From contig NC_060063.1 in NCBI RefSeq assembly GCF_020283565.1, forward strand, positions 18,294,720 to 18,358,719: a stretch of 64,000 nt of DNA. The letters run 5' to 3'. Below, piece by piece: positions 1 through 10,100 of this stretch. The stretch is from Trifolium pratense (taxonomy: Eukaryota > Streptophyta > Magnoliopsida > Fabales > Fabaceae). A program made the position numbers and the translations under genes. Within the stretch, counting starts at the first letter, position 1, and each line of letters opens with the position of its first letter. Below the pieces are notes generated by a model. It did no database searches. It saw only the letters and a list, made by a program, of their open reading frames with translations, and had not been told where the DNA came from.

Positions 1-3000
1 CTTAATTAAACTAATTATCACCTTGTTGGCCGCTTCAACTTGGCCATTTGCTTGAGCATAATAAGGCGTTGAGGTCATTAGTTTAAAACCTGATTGTTCA
101 GCAAAATCTTGCATCTTTCGACCAACAAACACTGTTCCTTGGTCTGTAGTGATCGTCTCAGGAAGCCCAAACCTATAAATAATATGGTCTTGGATAAAAT
201 TGATCACTGTTTCCTGATCCACGTTTGTTAGGGCAACGACCTCTATCCATTTGGTAAAATAGTCGATCCCAACTAGTATATAACGTTGGTTCTTGGATGA
301 CGCAGGCCTAATCTCACCAATTAAATCTAAAGCCCAGCCTCTAAAAGGCCAAGGTTTGATAATCGAATGCAACTCACTGGCAGGGACGTGTTGTATCCCT
401 GCGTGTTTTTGACACTCTTGACAGCCCTTTGCATATTCTATGCAATCCTTAAGCATCGAAGGCCAATATAAACCTTGTCGAAACAAAAGCCATTTCATTT
501 TGTGGCCTGCTTGATGGGCGCCACAGGCTCCACTATGGGCATTTGAAATTGCTACATACGCCTCATTTTCATTTAGGCACTTCAACAAAACCCCTTCAGG
601 AGTCTTCTTAAATAGCTCATTTCCCATGATTGTGTAATTCAAGGCTCTATACTTAACCTTCCTATCGGCTGTACCTGTTGGATTTTCTATGTATTTAACA
701 ATGGGTTGTCTCCAATCATTGTCAGCCAAATGGTCAATCACGAAGACCTCAGTCATTACTTCATCAAAGTGTGCATCAGCCATTTCTGACTCCATTTCGA
801 CATTTGGTTCATTTGCCCCCAGCTGGTGGGGTATTACCTCACATGAGATTAGTTTTTCTTTAATTTCGACTATCTCATCCAATTTTTCCCTTGTTATCTT
901 ATAGCCAGAAGCAATTTGGGCTAAGTCATTTGCTTCTTGGTTCTCGACCCGAGGCACGTGTTGAATATCACATGAATCGAATCGTTTTAGTAACGAGAAG
1001 GCAATGACAAAGTATTTCATCAAATGTTCTTGAATGCATTTGTATTCCTTTGCCAATTGTTTTATTACTAATTCAGAGTCTCCTCTGATTTTAACATGTT
1101 TTGCCCCCAAGTCTAAGAGAATCTTTAGACCTGCAATTAAAGCCTCGTACTCGGCTTCATTATTAGAGCATGTCCCATTAATCTTATACTTAAACTTTGT
1201 TGGAATCTTTAAAGGAGAAATGATTAAGATTCCAATTCCTGTACCATGTTTGTGCTTCGAGCCATCAAAGTATAACATCCAAGGTTCATGTTCTACGTAT
1301 GTTATTGGAATCTCAGCCACCGAGTGATCAACAAGAAAGTCAGCCACTATTTGACCTTTTACAGCCCTCAGGGGTTGGTAAGTCAATGAATATTCAGTTA
1401 AAGCTAAAGCCCACTTCCCAATTCGACTATGCAAAATTGGTTTTAACAACATATGTTTAATGATGTCAAAATGAGAATAAACATAAACATGAACTGGTTT
1501 GATATATTGCTTAAGTTTGGTACAAGAGAAATACAAACATAGACAAAGCTTTTCAATTGGACTATATCTAGTCTCAGCATCATTCAAGATTCTACTTAGA
1601 TAGTAAATAGCCTTTTCTACGCCATTTTCATCCTCTTGTGCGAGCATGCTTCCAATAGTCGAATCTGATGCTGCGATATACAACTTCATTGCTTTGTTTC
1701 GAATAGGAGGCATCAAAGTTGGAGGCTTCGACAGGTATGCCTTGATATCATCGAATGCCTTTTGTTGTTCCGTTCCCCATTCAAATACATCACCTTTCTT
1801 GAGCCGCAGCAGTGGAGAAAAAGGTTGAGCTTTTCCACTTAGGTTTGATATAAACCTTCTCAAGAAATTGATCTTTCCTAGCAAAGATTGAAGCTGTTTC
1901 TTCGTTCCTGGAGGTTTTGTCTCCATGATAGCCTTTGTCTTGTTTTGGTTAATTTCTATGCCCTTTTTATGCACAACAAAGCCAAGGAAATCTCCTGCAT
2001 GTACACAAAAAGCACATTTTAGTGGATTCATCTTTAATCCACATTTTCTCATTCTTTCGAACGATTTTTTAAGATGTTCGATATGTTCATCCTGGGAGGA
2101 GGATTTCACAACAATATCATCAATATAAACCTGCATAAATATTTCGATAAAATCATGAAAAATTAAGTTCATGGCTCTCTGGTACGTTGCTCCAGCATTT
2201 TTCAATCCAAAAGGCATCACCACCCACTCATAGGTGCCTAAAGCACCAGGGCAACGAAATGCGGTTTTTGGCACATCATCTTCGTCAATAAAGATTTGAT
2301 TATAACCTGAATAGCCATCTAACATACTCAAATATTCATGCCCTGCTGCTGAATCGACTAGCATTTCGGCTACAGGCATGGAATATTCATCCTTAGGTGT
2401 AGCATTATTCAAATCTCTAAAGTCTATGCAAACCCTAAGTGATCCATTTTTCTTAATAACAGGAACAATATTAGCTAACCATTCCACATACCTGGTCGTT
2501 CGAATGAACTTGCATTTGAGCAACCTTTCAATTTCTGCCTTGATCTTTGTCATGATTTCCGGTGCAAACCTCCTTGGAAGCTGCTTTACAGGTTTCTTAT
2601 CTGGTCGAAGGGGTAGCCTATGCTCCACGAGATTTCTACTTAGCCCAGGCATTTCATTATAGTCCCATGCAAAGCAGTCTCTGTATTTCTTAAGCAATTC
2701 GACCATTCTTTCCTTTAGGGTTGACTCTATATTGGCACTAATATAAGTTGGCCTTTTAACAGAGCCATCTCCAATATCAACTTCCTGCAAAGGATCCTGG
2801 GCTTGCATTCTTTGAATCGAACTATGTGGGTCCTTTTCAAAACCCAAAGGCTCATCATCATAGATACAATCCAACCTTTGCTTTTTTCCATCATTTTCTT
2901 CACTAGCCTCCAAGGCCAGTTCATCTCTTAAGTCACCATTGGCTTCGACAGCCATATCTTCTTGAACATTAATGGCCTCAAGAGCCATTTTGATTCTATT

Positions 3001-3060
3001 TTCGGCTGCGTAAGCCGTAATTCGATCCCATGCTGGGGACTCAATCATCAAACTCATCAT
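1..3060 (-). CDS. pol: Pol polyprotein: reverse transcriptase, two RNases H, integrase (runs off left edge)
   Basis: Reading this strand in the frame of the ATG at 3060 I found no stop codon down to base 1 (1,020 codons). In order: RT with the YIDD catalytic motif at 2127-2116; RNase H; a second, archaeal-type RNase H beginning near 1300 with an FDGS start; the integrase HHCC zinc finger near 540-400; and the integrase core with the three acidic residues in LDLIGE, TTDQGT and GQVEAANK (the last near base 30). The frame overlaps the end of gag-protease by about 20 bases and is +1 relative to it, so Pol needs frameshifting or re-initiation (ATG codons at 3060, 3057 and 3048). It makes cDNA and inserts it into chromosomes. 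The C-terminal end is outside the window. Confidence 0.9.
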   Translation of the reverse strand, partial: MMSLMIESPAWDRITAYAAENRIKMALEAINVQEDMAVEANGDLRDELALEASEENDGKKQRLDCIYDDEPLGFEKDPHSSIQRMQAQDPLQEVDIGDGSVKRPTYISANIESTLKERMVELLKKYRDCFAWDYNEMPGLSRNLVEHRLPLRPDKKPVKQLPRRFAPEIMTKIKAEIERLLKCKFIRTTRYVEWLANIVPVIKKNGSLRVCIDFRDLNNATPKDEYSMPVAEMLVDSAAGHEYLSMLDGYSGYNQIFIDEDDVPKTAFRCPGALGTYEWVVMPFGLKNAGATYQRAMNLIFHDFIEIFMQVYIDDIVVKSSSQDEHIEHLKKSFERMRKCGLKMNPLKCAFCVHAGDFLGFVVHKKGIEINQNKTKAIMETKPPGTKKQLQSLLGKINFLRRFISNLSGKAQPFSPLLRLKKGDVFEWGTEQQKAFDDIKAYLSKPPTLMPPIRNKAMKLYIAASDSTIGSMLAQEDENGVEKAIYYLSRILNDAETRYSPIEKLCLCLYFSCTKLKQYIKPVHVYVYSHFDIIKHMLLKPILHSRIGKWALALTEYSLTYQPLRAVKGQIVADFLVDHSVAEIPITYVEHEPWMLYFDGSKHKHGTGIGILIISPLKIPTKFKYKINGTCSNNEAEYEALIAGLKILLDLGAKHVKIRGDSELVIKQLAKEYKCIQEHLMKYFVIAFSLLKRFDSCDIQHVPRVENQEANDLAQIASGYKITREKLDEIVEIKEKLISCEVIPHQLGANEPNVEMESEMADAHFDEVMTEVFVIDHLADNDWRQPIVKYIENPTGTADRKVKYRALNYTIMGNELFKKTPEGVLLKCLNENEAYVAISNAHSGACGAHQAGHKMKWLLFRQGLYWPSMLKDCIEYAKGCQECQKHAGIQHVPASELHSIIKPWPFRGWALDLIGEIRPASSKNQRYILVGIDYFTKWIEVVALTNVDQETVINFIQDHIIYRFGLPETITTDQGTVFVGRKMQDFAEQSGFKLMTSTPYYAQANGQVEAANKVIISLIK

Positions 3061-6000
3061 GGTTGACCCATCCAGACACTGGTGGGTATGCATCCTCACA
3101 CAAGGGTTTCTCTATGTCTTCCCTTTCCCAACAAAAGCCATGGGTTGGATGCAACTTAACTGAATGGTATACATTTTTTGATACCACTTCATTTGGATCG
3201 AAGGCAGCATCTTGCTCACCACAAGGAGCAATCAAAGCCAGGTTTTTGTCGAAGTTCTGTAAAGTCACAGTGCCTGTCTCTGAAACATATGCACTTTGAT
3301 CTGCTTCTACATTCTCGACCAAACCATCTTCTCTCCAGATGATTAATCTTTGGTGCATGGTTGAGGGAACAGCTCCAACACCATGTATCCATTCTCGACC
3401 TAATAACAGATTGTAATTAGGTTTGGCAGCTATGACCATAAACAAGGTCTTTCGAACTGTGCTACCAACACATACTTCCAATTGTACTGCCCCCAGGGAA
3501 TGGCCAGTTTTTCCTTCATAGTTGGCCAGCACCACATTGTGGGAATGAAGGTCTGTGTCATAGAGACCTAATTTCTTCAACATGAAGTGAGGCATGATAT
3601 TCACCACAGCTCCTCCATCCACTAAGACTTTATTGATTCCCACATTATTGACTTTTGCCCTAATGAACAAAGCCTTCAAGTGGTTCTGCATTCCCAGGTC
3701 TGGCTTCTCGAAGACAGCTTTTTGCTCTTCGACACAACCATTTTGCATAACATAGTAACACATTGGCTTATGATCAGCCAAATTAAGGGCCTCGAAGTCT
3801 TCTTCCAACTCATTGACTTCAGTAGGCACATCATATTCCAGTGGCAGAATAGACACCACATTGACCATGACGTCAAAATCAGACCCCTCATCTAAGAGAT
3901 CATCATCCTCCATATCATCCTCATCTTCTGCCCCTCCTTGGGCCTCTTCAGCTATTGGCTCTTCCAATATTATGGACAGCCTCTCCTTGACTGGCCTCTT
4001 GGCCATTTCAACCTTTTCAGCTTTCTGGGTTGCAACAACCTTGCCCCCAGCCTCAGCCCCTTTCGCTGTCAACTTTTGTTTCCTCTGAAACCTTCGCCAC
4101 TGAGTGCGAGTCATAGGATTTTTTCCCTTATAGTTATTCCTATAAGAGTATTTGTTGACTTCAGTGGCAGCGTTCACTGTTTCCTTTCCAGCTACCACTT
4201 TTGAACCCTTGGGTTCAGCCACAATGTTTACATTAACATTGCTAGAGCTTCCATTTTCCATCATCCTTCGATTGAACGTGACGTACTGTCCACTCACCCA
4301 TTGGTTAACAGGTGCTCTCCCAGATGGTTTGAAAGTGTTTTGGGGACCTAGCCTTTGCTGGATCGAAAGGCCTTTGGTAGTAGGTTTTCCCCAATTGGCC
4401 CCTTTGTAAGGCCAAGCTTTTTGATTTGGCCTAGCTTTTGGCCATTTTCTCTTGTTTTCAGCATAAGGTACAACATTTTGAAGACCTGCAGTGGCCTCTT
4501 TGTCGCACACAACACTGCACCTAGGGCAAAGCATCACTTCAGCATTCATCAGCTTGCACCTATTTAGGAAGTCCACCAGTTCTTCCTCAGCATTGGGGTA
4601 CACCTCACGCACCCTCTTTTCATACTCCTCCTCAGGCACAGCCTTGATTGGAGCAGCAGCATCTATCACTTCAACCATGTTGCAGTCATAGACTTCGACA
4701 TAGGTAGCATCAGCAGGTGGTAAGGGATCTGCATCTACCTTCATTGGAGGCTTTGCCTTATCAGCATACTTCAGCCTTCCTTCATTCAGCGCTTTTTGCA
4801 CCAAATCCCTGAAAACAACACATTGATAAGTTTTATGTCCCAAATAGTTATGAAACTTACAATAACCTCTTTTCTTTCTTTGTTCTATTGGTGGTATTTT
4901 CATATCTTTTGGCACAATAATTTGGCCGTCAGTCACCAATAAATCAAAAATTTCATCACATTTAGTAATGTCGAAAGTATAAGTCTTCGTAACAAACTTA
5001 TCATTTTTTGGTTCGATTGGATTTTTTCCATTCGACGGCCTCAACAATTTGCAAGTGTAAGGAGGCCCAGGCTTCAATTCAGCCACATTAATATCACTAT
5101 CATCGAAATCTAAATACTCATCACTAATTTCATAATCAATTTCATTATCATAGGAATCAACAAAACCTATTTCTTTCTTTTTCTGAAACTTAGAATTTCT
5201 AACTTTTTCAGCTTTTAACCTTTCGATTTGTCTCACCCTGTCAGCCAACTGTGACATGTCTCGAAGGTATTGGGTATCCAACTTCTTTCGAATCGAATAA
5301 TCTAACCCACCAGCAGCCATTTCTACTAGCTCATGTTCAGGCACTTGAGTAAAGCACCTGGACTTCAGCAAACGAAACCTATTTAAATAGTCATCAATTG
5401 ACTCTTGGTTTTTCCTTTTTACACTGGCTAACTCTTTCAGGCTTATCTTGGTTTGGCCCATATAAAATTGCTCATGGAAAGTTCTTTCCAATTGGGCCCA
5501 ACTATGAATCGAATGGGGAGGCAAAGTTGTAAACCAAGTAAATGCATTCTTGGTAAGCGAATTAGGAAAATACTTCATTCGCAAATTTTCGTTATTCGCC
5601 AAATTCCCAGATTCAGCTAAATACCTAGCAATATGTTCTACGGTTGACTCATTAGTGTCCCCAGCAAACTTAGTGTACTTTGGGACTTTCCAACCTCTTG
5701 GTAACTCTGTTTGCAACACGTATTCAGTGAAGGCAGAGACAAAATTTGGCCTTCGACAACCCGTGTTTAGGCCGTTTTGGGCCAAAATCGTTTCGACCAT
5801 GTTGGCCAAATTGTGTTGGCCAAGCAAGTTATTGTTCTGCACCTCTCGCACTACCTCGTCAGGATCTTGGTTCCTCCTAACCATTACCACTTGGGGGTTC
5901 TGATGTACCACTTGTGGATTTGGGTTGACAACAGGAGGGTTTTGATTTACTACTTGAGGCATTTGATTAACCTCGTGAGGATAATAGGTTTCCTCTTGTA

Positions 6001-6658
6001 CAACTGGCGTGGGTGTTGGGTTAGGAACTGTTTCAGTGGCCACATAAGTTGGCCTTTGTTGCACTGGAGTTGAAGACATTGCAGGTAATATTACTGGTGG
6101 AGTAATAGGATTTACTCTAGGAGGTGGTGGGGGTGTCCCAAAAAAATCTGCAATTCGACTCATTTGAAATGCCAACATTTGATAACTCTCGTTGGTATTC
6201 TGAATTAATGGGTTAAACACAGTACCAATTTGTTGGGTTAAGAGATTAACCATTTCATGGTTGCTCTCATCCATTTGCTGTCTCAAAGACAACACAGACG
6301 CAGTCGTTAAGGGTGTGGGAGTTACCCTTGACGAAGTATACCTCTCAGATTCGAAACTTGGCATCCCTAAGCCAAGTGTAGGGGGAGGCCCATACATAAA
6401 ACCCTGACCTGATGGGGGTTTCGAACGTCCAAAACCAGCAGTCACGGACGGAATTGCCATAGTTGGTATTGGCAAAGTTGGGATAACATCATGCACAGTC
6501 GAAATAGTTGGACTGGAGAATATTGGAACATTCACCAACTCAGATGTTACCAAACTCTGTGGAGGTGGATCGACTCCACCACTCGAACTTGCTTCGCTAC
6601 TCATCGCACTAGAATTTTGAGTTTTACTAGGGTTAGATCTCTGAGTAGTTTTAACCAT
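3041..6658 (-). CDS. gag-pro: Gag-protease polyprotein of the Tat element
   Basis: An uninterrupted frame of 1,205 residues. Residues about 1-300 are Pro/Gln/Asn-rich and low in complexity. A retrotransposon Gag domain follows (about 320-440, with an FAGD start and an AFTWF motif), then a Cys/His knuckle of the CKFHNYLGHKTYQC type near residue 610. A Lys/Arg-rich linker and an acidic stretch lead to a retropepsin-like domain with active-site D1014 in VDGGAVVNIMP; DGG instead of DS/TG is common in this lineage. It forms the virus-like particle and processes the polyprotein. ATG 6658 is about 85 bases inside the primer-binding site, as expected for gag. The stop at 3043-3041 overlaps the pol frame. 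Confidence 0.93.
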   Translation of the reverse strand: MVKTTQRSNPSKTQNSSAMSSEASSSGGVDPPPQSLVTSELVNVPIFSSPTISTVHDVIPTLPIPTMAIPSVTAGFGRSKPPSGQGFMYGPPPTLGLGMPSFESERYTSSRVTPTPLTTASVLSLRQQMDESNHEMVNLLTQQIGTVFNPLIQNTNESYQMLAFQMSRIADFFGTPPPPPRVNPITPPVILPAMSSTPVQQRPTYVATETVPNPTPTPVVQEETYYPHEVNQMPQVVNQNPPVVNPNPQVVHQNPQVVMVRRNQDPDEVVREVQNNNLLGQHNLANMVETILAQNGLNTGCRRPNFVSAFTEYVLQTELPRGWKVPKYTKFAGDTNESTVEHIARYLAESGNLANNENLRMKYFPNSLTKNAFTWFTTLPPHSIHSWAQLERTFHEQFYMGQTKISLKELASVKRKNQESIDDYLNRFRLLKSRCFTQVPEHELVEMAAGGLDYSIRKKLDTQYLRDMSQLADRVRQIERLKAEKVRNSKFQKKKEIGFVDSYDNEIDYEISDEYLDFDDSDINVAELKPGPPYTCKLLRPSNGKNPIEPKNDKFVTKTYTFDITKCDEIFDLLVTDGQIIVPKDMKIPPIEQRKKRGYCKFHNYLGHKTYQCVVFRDLVQKALNEGRLKYADKAKPPMKVDADPLPPADATYVEVYDCNMVEVIDAAAPIKAVPEEEYEKRVREVYPNAEEELVDFLNRCKLMNAEVMLCPRCSVVCDKEATAGLQNVVPYAENKRKWPKARPNQKAWPYKGANWGKPTTKGLSIQQRLGPQNTFKPSGRAPVNQWVSGQYVTFNRRMMENGSSSNVNVNIVAEPKGSKVVAGKETVNAATEVNKYSYRNNYKGKNPMTRTQWRRFQRKQKLTAKGAEAGGKVVATQKAEKVEMAKRPVKERLSIILEEPIAEEAQGGAEDEDDMEDDDLLDEGSDFDVMVNVVSILPLEYDVPTEVNELEEDFEALNLADHKPMCYYVMQNGCVEEQKAVFEKPDLGMQNHLKALFIRAKVNNVGINKVLVDGGAVVNIMPHFMLKKLGLYDTDLHSHNVVLANYEGKTGHSLGAVQLEVCVGSTVRKTLFMVIAAKPNYNLLLGREWIHGVGAVPSTMHQRLIIWREDGLVENVEADQSAYVSETGTVTLQNFDKNLALIAPCGEQDAAFDPNEVVSKNVYHSVKLHPTHGFCWEREDIEKPLCEDAYPPVSGWVNHDEFDD

Positions 6659-6745
6659 AACCTAACTTATCATCTGTTATATGCAAGTAACAAATTTTTA
6701 TTCCACAACATAAAAATGAACACAACTTTAATAAACACAAAACCA

Positions 6746-6763
6746 GTCCCACTGGGCGTGCCA
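6746..6763 (-). other. Primer-binding site of the Tat element
   Basis: On the minus strand the 18 bases TGGCACGCCCAGTGGGAC follow the LTR end after a 3-base gap. The TGG start (pairing with the CCA end of a tRNA), the GC-richness and the position just inside the LTR fit a minus-strand primer site. I did not identify the matching tRNA. Confidence 0.75.
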
Positions 6764-6766
6764 ATT

Positions 6767-7541
6767 TGTTTACGTGGAAATTTGGTAAACAACCGCTAGT
6801 TTAAGTATTTAAACTCGCGAGATCAACTAGTAAATCTCAGGACAATTTTGTGTTTATTCGTTTTAGGAAAACTGTTTGAATGTTCGTTTTAACAAGGAAA
6901 CAAACACTTAGGAATTACAACGTTTCTAAAAGATACAAGAGAAACTAGTTCGAATCGCCTCGAAGTAGCAGTTCTCAAGCAAGTATTTGAAATTAAACTT
7001 AAAGAAAATTACTGGAAAGCAAATTGCATTGAATGAAAAGCAATTACAAATAAAGATGGTTCACAAAACATACATTTCTCCTCTGAATTCCGTTCGTTCG
7101 ATCGCTGAGTACTTAGAATTTTAGAGAGAGTGTTTGTATAAAATTTTGTGACCCTTGTTCTGAATGAAAAACCACTATAAGTACTATTACAAAGTGGTAA
7201 CTGTTTCTTGATCATCTGGACGCTCCTCCATCTGCCACGTCGACCACGTTCTCCACTTTCATCTTTCATTCCTTCAGTGCGCGCCAATGCCTCTTGGGCC
7301 GCTCGTTGTTCCTTCTTTGGGCTTGGCCCAACTCTCCATTGGTTCGATTTCGCGCTTTCGATATCTTTTTGGCAAAACCAAAACTGAAGCGTTATCCGTA
7401 TCTCTCGAAGCGCTCTTTGGCTTCGACCTAGTTGGCTTTCGACGCCAACTTTGAAAGTTTCATTTTGACAATATCACCTCCAAATAAATATTGGACCTAC
7501 CAATTATATTTAATTGATAAATACCAAATTTACATCCAACA
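6767..7541 (-). repeat. 5' LTR of the left Tat element (775 bp)
   Basis: On the minus strand it begins TGTTGGATGTAAATTTGG (from 7541) and ends ...AAACA at 6767, i.e. TG...CA ends, next to the primer site. It carries the element's promoter and terminator. The end at 7541 is set by the TG terminus only, because the partner LTR is not in the window. Confidence 0.8.
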
Positions 7542-7550
7542 GTCGGCCTA

Positions 7551-8711
7551 TTTAAATTAAGGCTTAATTGCACATTTGGTTCCTTATCTTTACTTTAGGT
7601 TTCAAGTTGGTCTCTTATCTTTTAAAAATTTAAAATTGATCTTTTATATTTTATTCTGTTTAATAAGTTAGTCTCCCCGTCAATTTTCTGACTAACACTG
7701 TTAACCATAGACAGGTGGCAAACGATGATACACACTTGGACCGACACGTGGATTTTTTGCCATGTCATTTGCCATATCATTTCCTTTTAATTTTTAAATT
7801 AAAAATAAAATCAAAAACAAAATTGAATCACGACTCGCATTCCCTCGCAACTGCTTGGGTTGTTTCTTCGTTTAATTGAAAGATGAACAACCATGACAAT
7901 TGGGAGGATGAGGAAGAAGATGGCGAGGAGGACATGGAATTCTCGAGAAATTATTTTCTAGCAAAGGAATTGACATCTTCAGTGAAGAAATCCAAACACA
8001 AGATTACTGACATCGACCCAAAAAAAAAATCAGTTTTTAAAACATTAATATTGTGCATACTTTTTTTTTCATATTGTGCATACTTTGGTCGACATCTTCT
8101 GTAATCTTCAATAAATTGGGTTCCATTTTTGGTTTTGTAGTTGGCTCCACTTTTGTTGCAGGATTTTCCATCGCAAGATTTTCCGGATCTAGTGTGGGTT
8201 TTAATTTGGGTACACTAAAGCATAGTAATATGTTTCTCATGGTTCTGGCATAGTGTTTGGATCAGATTTTCTTTATAGATTCATCAATTGCACTATGCAT
8301 TTTGGCTTTTTGAGATTTTTTAATAGAAATTGAAGATACAGTTTTGGGGATTTGAGTGTTGAAGATGACAATGAAATTTAAATCTAATAATTGAAAGGAA
8401 AGATTCAATTTTGTTTTTGTTTTTATTTTTAATTTAAAAATTAAAAGGAAATGATATGGCAAATGACATGGCAAAAAATCCATGTGTTGGTCCAAGCGTG
8501 TGTCACCGTTTGCCACCTGTCCACAGTTAACGGTGTTAGTCAAAAAATTGACGGGAGGAACTAACTTATTAAATGAAATAAAAGATAAGGGACCAATTTG
8601 AAATTTTTAAAAGATAAGGGATCAACTTAAACCTAAAAATTGTTTCAAAAAAAAAAACTTAAACCTTAAAATAAAAATAATGGACCAAATGTGCAATTAA
8701 GCTTTAAATTA
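7551..8711. mobile_element. Foldback Mutator-like element (Pack-MULE candidate) with target duplication
   Basis: Bases 7562-7829 and 8402-8702 are imperfect inverted repeats of about 270-300 bp, ending GCTTAATTGCAC and GTGCAATTAAGC. The direct repeat TTTAAATTA flanks them at 7551-7559 and 8703-8711. Long terminal inverted repeats with a 9-bp duplication are the hallmark of Mutator-like elements (family knowledge). The roughly 570-bp interior has no transposase but holds gene-like sequence (see the ORC2 fragment), so this is a non-autonomous gene-capturing element. The interior from 8030 to 8400 is unrecognised. Confidence 0.85.
7883..8026 (+). pseudogene. ORC2: Captured ORC2 first-exon fragment inside the MULE
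   Basis: The frame from ATG 7883 gives an acidic N-terminus followed by FSRNYFLAKEL, a short Lys/Ser stretch and a KITDID-like segment. This order matches my recollection of the N-terminus of plant origin recognition complex subunit 2 (acidic leader, SRNYFLAKEL, basic segment, LSDI). The match stops at about 8026 in an A-rich run, so at most the first 48 codons are present and the AAA-like and winged-helix parts are absent. ORC2 normally acts in the nuclear complex that marks replication origins. This copy cannot do so and is best read as an exon captured by the transposon. The assignment rests on motif recall, not a search. Confidence 0.65.
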
Positions 8712-8712
8712 A

Positions 8713-8743
8713 CTAGAACTTTGACCCGTGCAATGCACGAGTC
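8713..8743 (-). mobile_element. Helitron-like 3' terminus, minus strand
   Basis: Read on the minus strand, a hairpin (GACTCGTGCAT / TGCACGGGTC, one mismatch; 8743-8723) is followed by a short spacer and CTAG (8716-8713), then T. A subterminal hairpin and a CTRR end next to T are the Helitron 3' signature. The element would extend rightward; I could not find its 5' TC end. Confidence 0.5.
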
Positions 8744-8805
8744 TAATTAGTCTAATATATAACAAAAAATTGTAATATTAAAAGGTATTTTAAAAAAATA
8801 TATAT

Positions 8806-9480
8806 ATTGTAAGCAAATAACGTGGGTTTGATTCCCACGGTAAACAAATTTATTTTTTTAATTTAAAACTACAATAAAAAGAGAGGGAAAATGAGCAGAA
8901 AAAAGATTAGGTTTAGGATTAGCGTATCGGAATAAGCTTATAATATATAAGAAAAGATTAAAAATACATTTAATATTAGGTTAACATATTAGGATGACAA
9001 AATTACATTGTTGGTCCTTTATCTTATTTTTTTTGTAACACTTTGGTTCTTTATCTTTTTTTTTAACACTTTGATCCATTATCTTTTTTATTTGTAACAC
9101 TTTAATACTTTTTTTTTTGTAACATTTTGGTCCTTATCTTATTTATTTATAAAAAATGAATGAACTAAATGTTACAAATAAAAAATAATAAAGGACCATA
9201 GTGTTACAAAAAAAAATAAATGACCAAAGTGTTACAAAAAAAATAAGATAAAAGATTTGCAGTGTAATTTTGCCTATTATGATTTTTAACTTTAATCACA
9301 ATTGAAGCACATGCTCTAGTGGTTGAAAAACTTTATTGTAAGCAAAAGACGCGGGTTCGATTTCCACTATAAACAAATTAATTTTTTATATATATAAAAC
9401 TGCAATAAAAAGAGAGTGAAAATGATTAGGTTTAAGGTTAGTTTATCGGAATAAACTTAGAATATAAAAGATATGAATAA
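8806..9480. repeat. Duplicated SINE-like segment flanking a foldback MITE
   Basis: Two similar segments (about 8806-8960 and 9336-9475) share a box-B-like GGGTTYGATTYCCAC, then AAACAAATT, ACAATAAAAAGAGAG and TCGGAATAA. The right one also has a box-A-like TGCTCTAGTGG. Between them, 8994-9276 is a foldback: AAAATTACATTG...GTAACACTTTGG on the left is mirrored on the right, with several internal GTAACACTTTGGT sub-repeats, as in a hairpin MITE of about 280 bp. No protein-coding sequence. Confidence 0.55.
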
Positions 9481-10100
9481 TATTTTTACTACTATTATTA
9501 TTTATATATTAAAATTTTTACTTCGATTAAATTATAAATTTATTAACTTTTTCAGTAGTTTAAGTTTATTAATTGACAATAGTTTTTCACATATATAAAT
9601 GTATTATTATAAACTATAATTGAAATATGATGACATATATAGTCAAAGTCTCTAACATATCATGTTAAATATCAAAAGGACATTGATTTATTAGTTCATA
9701 AGTATATTTAAAAATAAATATAATTATTTATTTAAATATGTTCATGTGAAATAGTATTTTAAACAGGCTAACAGGCCACATTAGACTTTCAATAGGTCAG
9801 ACTCAGGCCTAAAAGATAAGCCTATGATAGGCCACATGCCTTCAAATTATTGACAGGCCAGACTCAGGCTTGGCAAAGTCTAGCTCGTCCTAGCTTATTC
9901 CCACCTCTAACTGTGACAAAGTGTAACATTGCTTTGAAAAATTAATTTCTTTATGTCTTGAATAAGCATAGTAGTATGTACATAGTACTTGACGACAGGA
10001 CATTAAATAAAGTTTGAAATTCTGGTATCACTAGAATGATGTTATCAAAGATGTCCCAACAACAGCTTTATGAATAATGTTGTATTGGTTGTTGGCACAT
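9481..10100. other. AT-rich non-coding stretch
   Basis: I see no gene. Bases 9530-9625 resemble, without the insertion, the two flanks of the nested block at 12398-16364 (shared TTTCAGTAGTTTAAGTTTAT and CACATATATAAATGTATTAT). Bases 9760-9900 contain several AGGCC/CAGGC motifs as in decayed repeats. Confidence 0.5.

Larger units (their letters stand above)
1..7541 (-). mobile_element. Tat-lineage Ty3/gypsy LTR retrotransposon, 5' part, minus strand
   Basis: Reading leftward, the window shows 5' LTR, primer-binding site, gag-protease frame and pol frame (RT, RNase H, second RNase H, integrase), then the left edge. The extra RNase H domain between the normal one and the integrase, and the GG-type protease motif, are features of the Tat/Ogre group of Ty3/gypsy elements (family knowledge). 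The 775-bp LTR is much shorter than that of classical Ogre. Both reading frames are open as far as they can be read, so the copy looks recent. The 3' LTR and polypurine tract lie outside the window, so full length, target duplication and LTR divergence cannot be judged. Confidence 0.93.
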
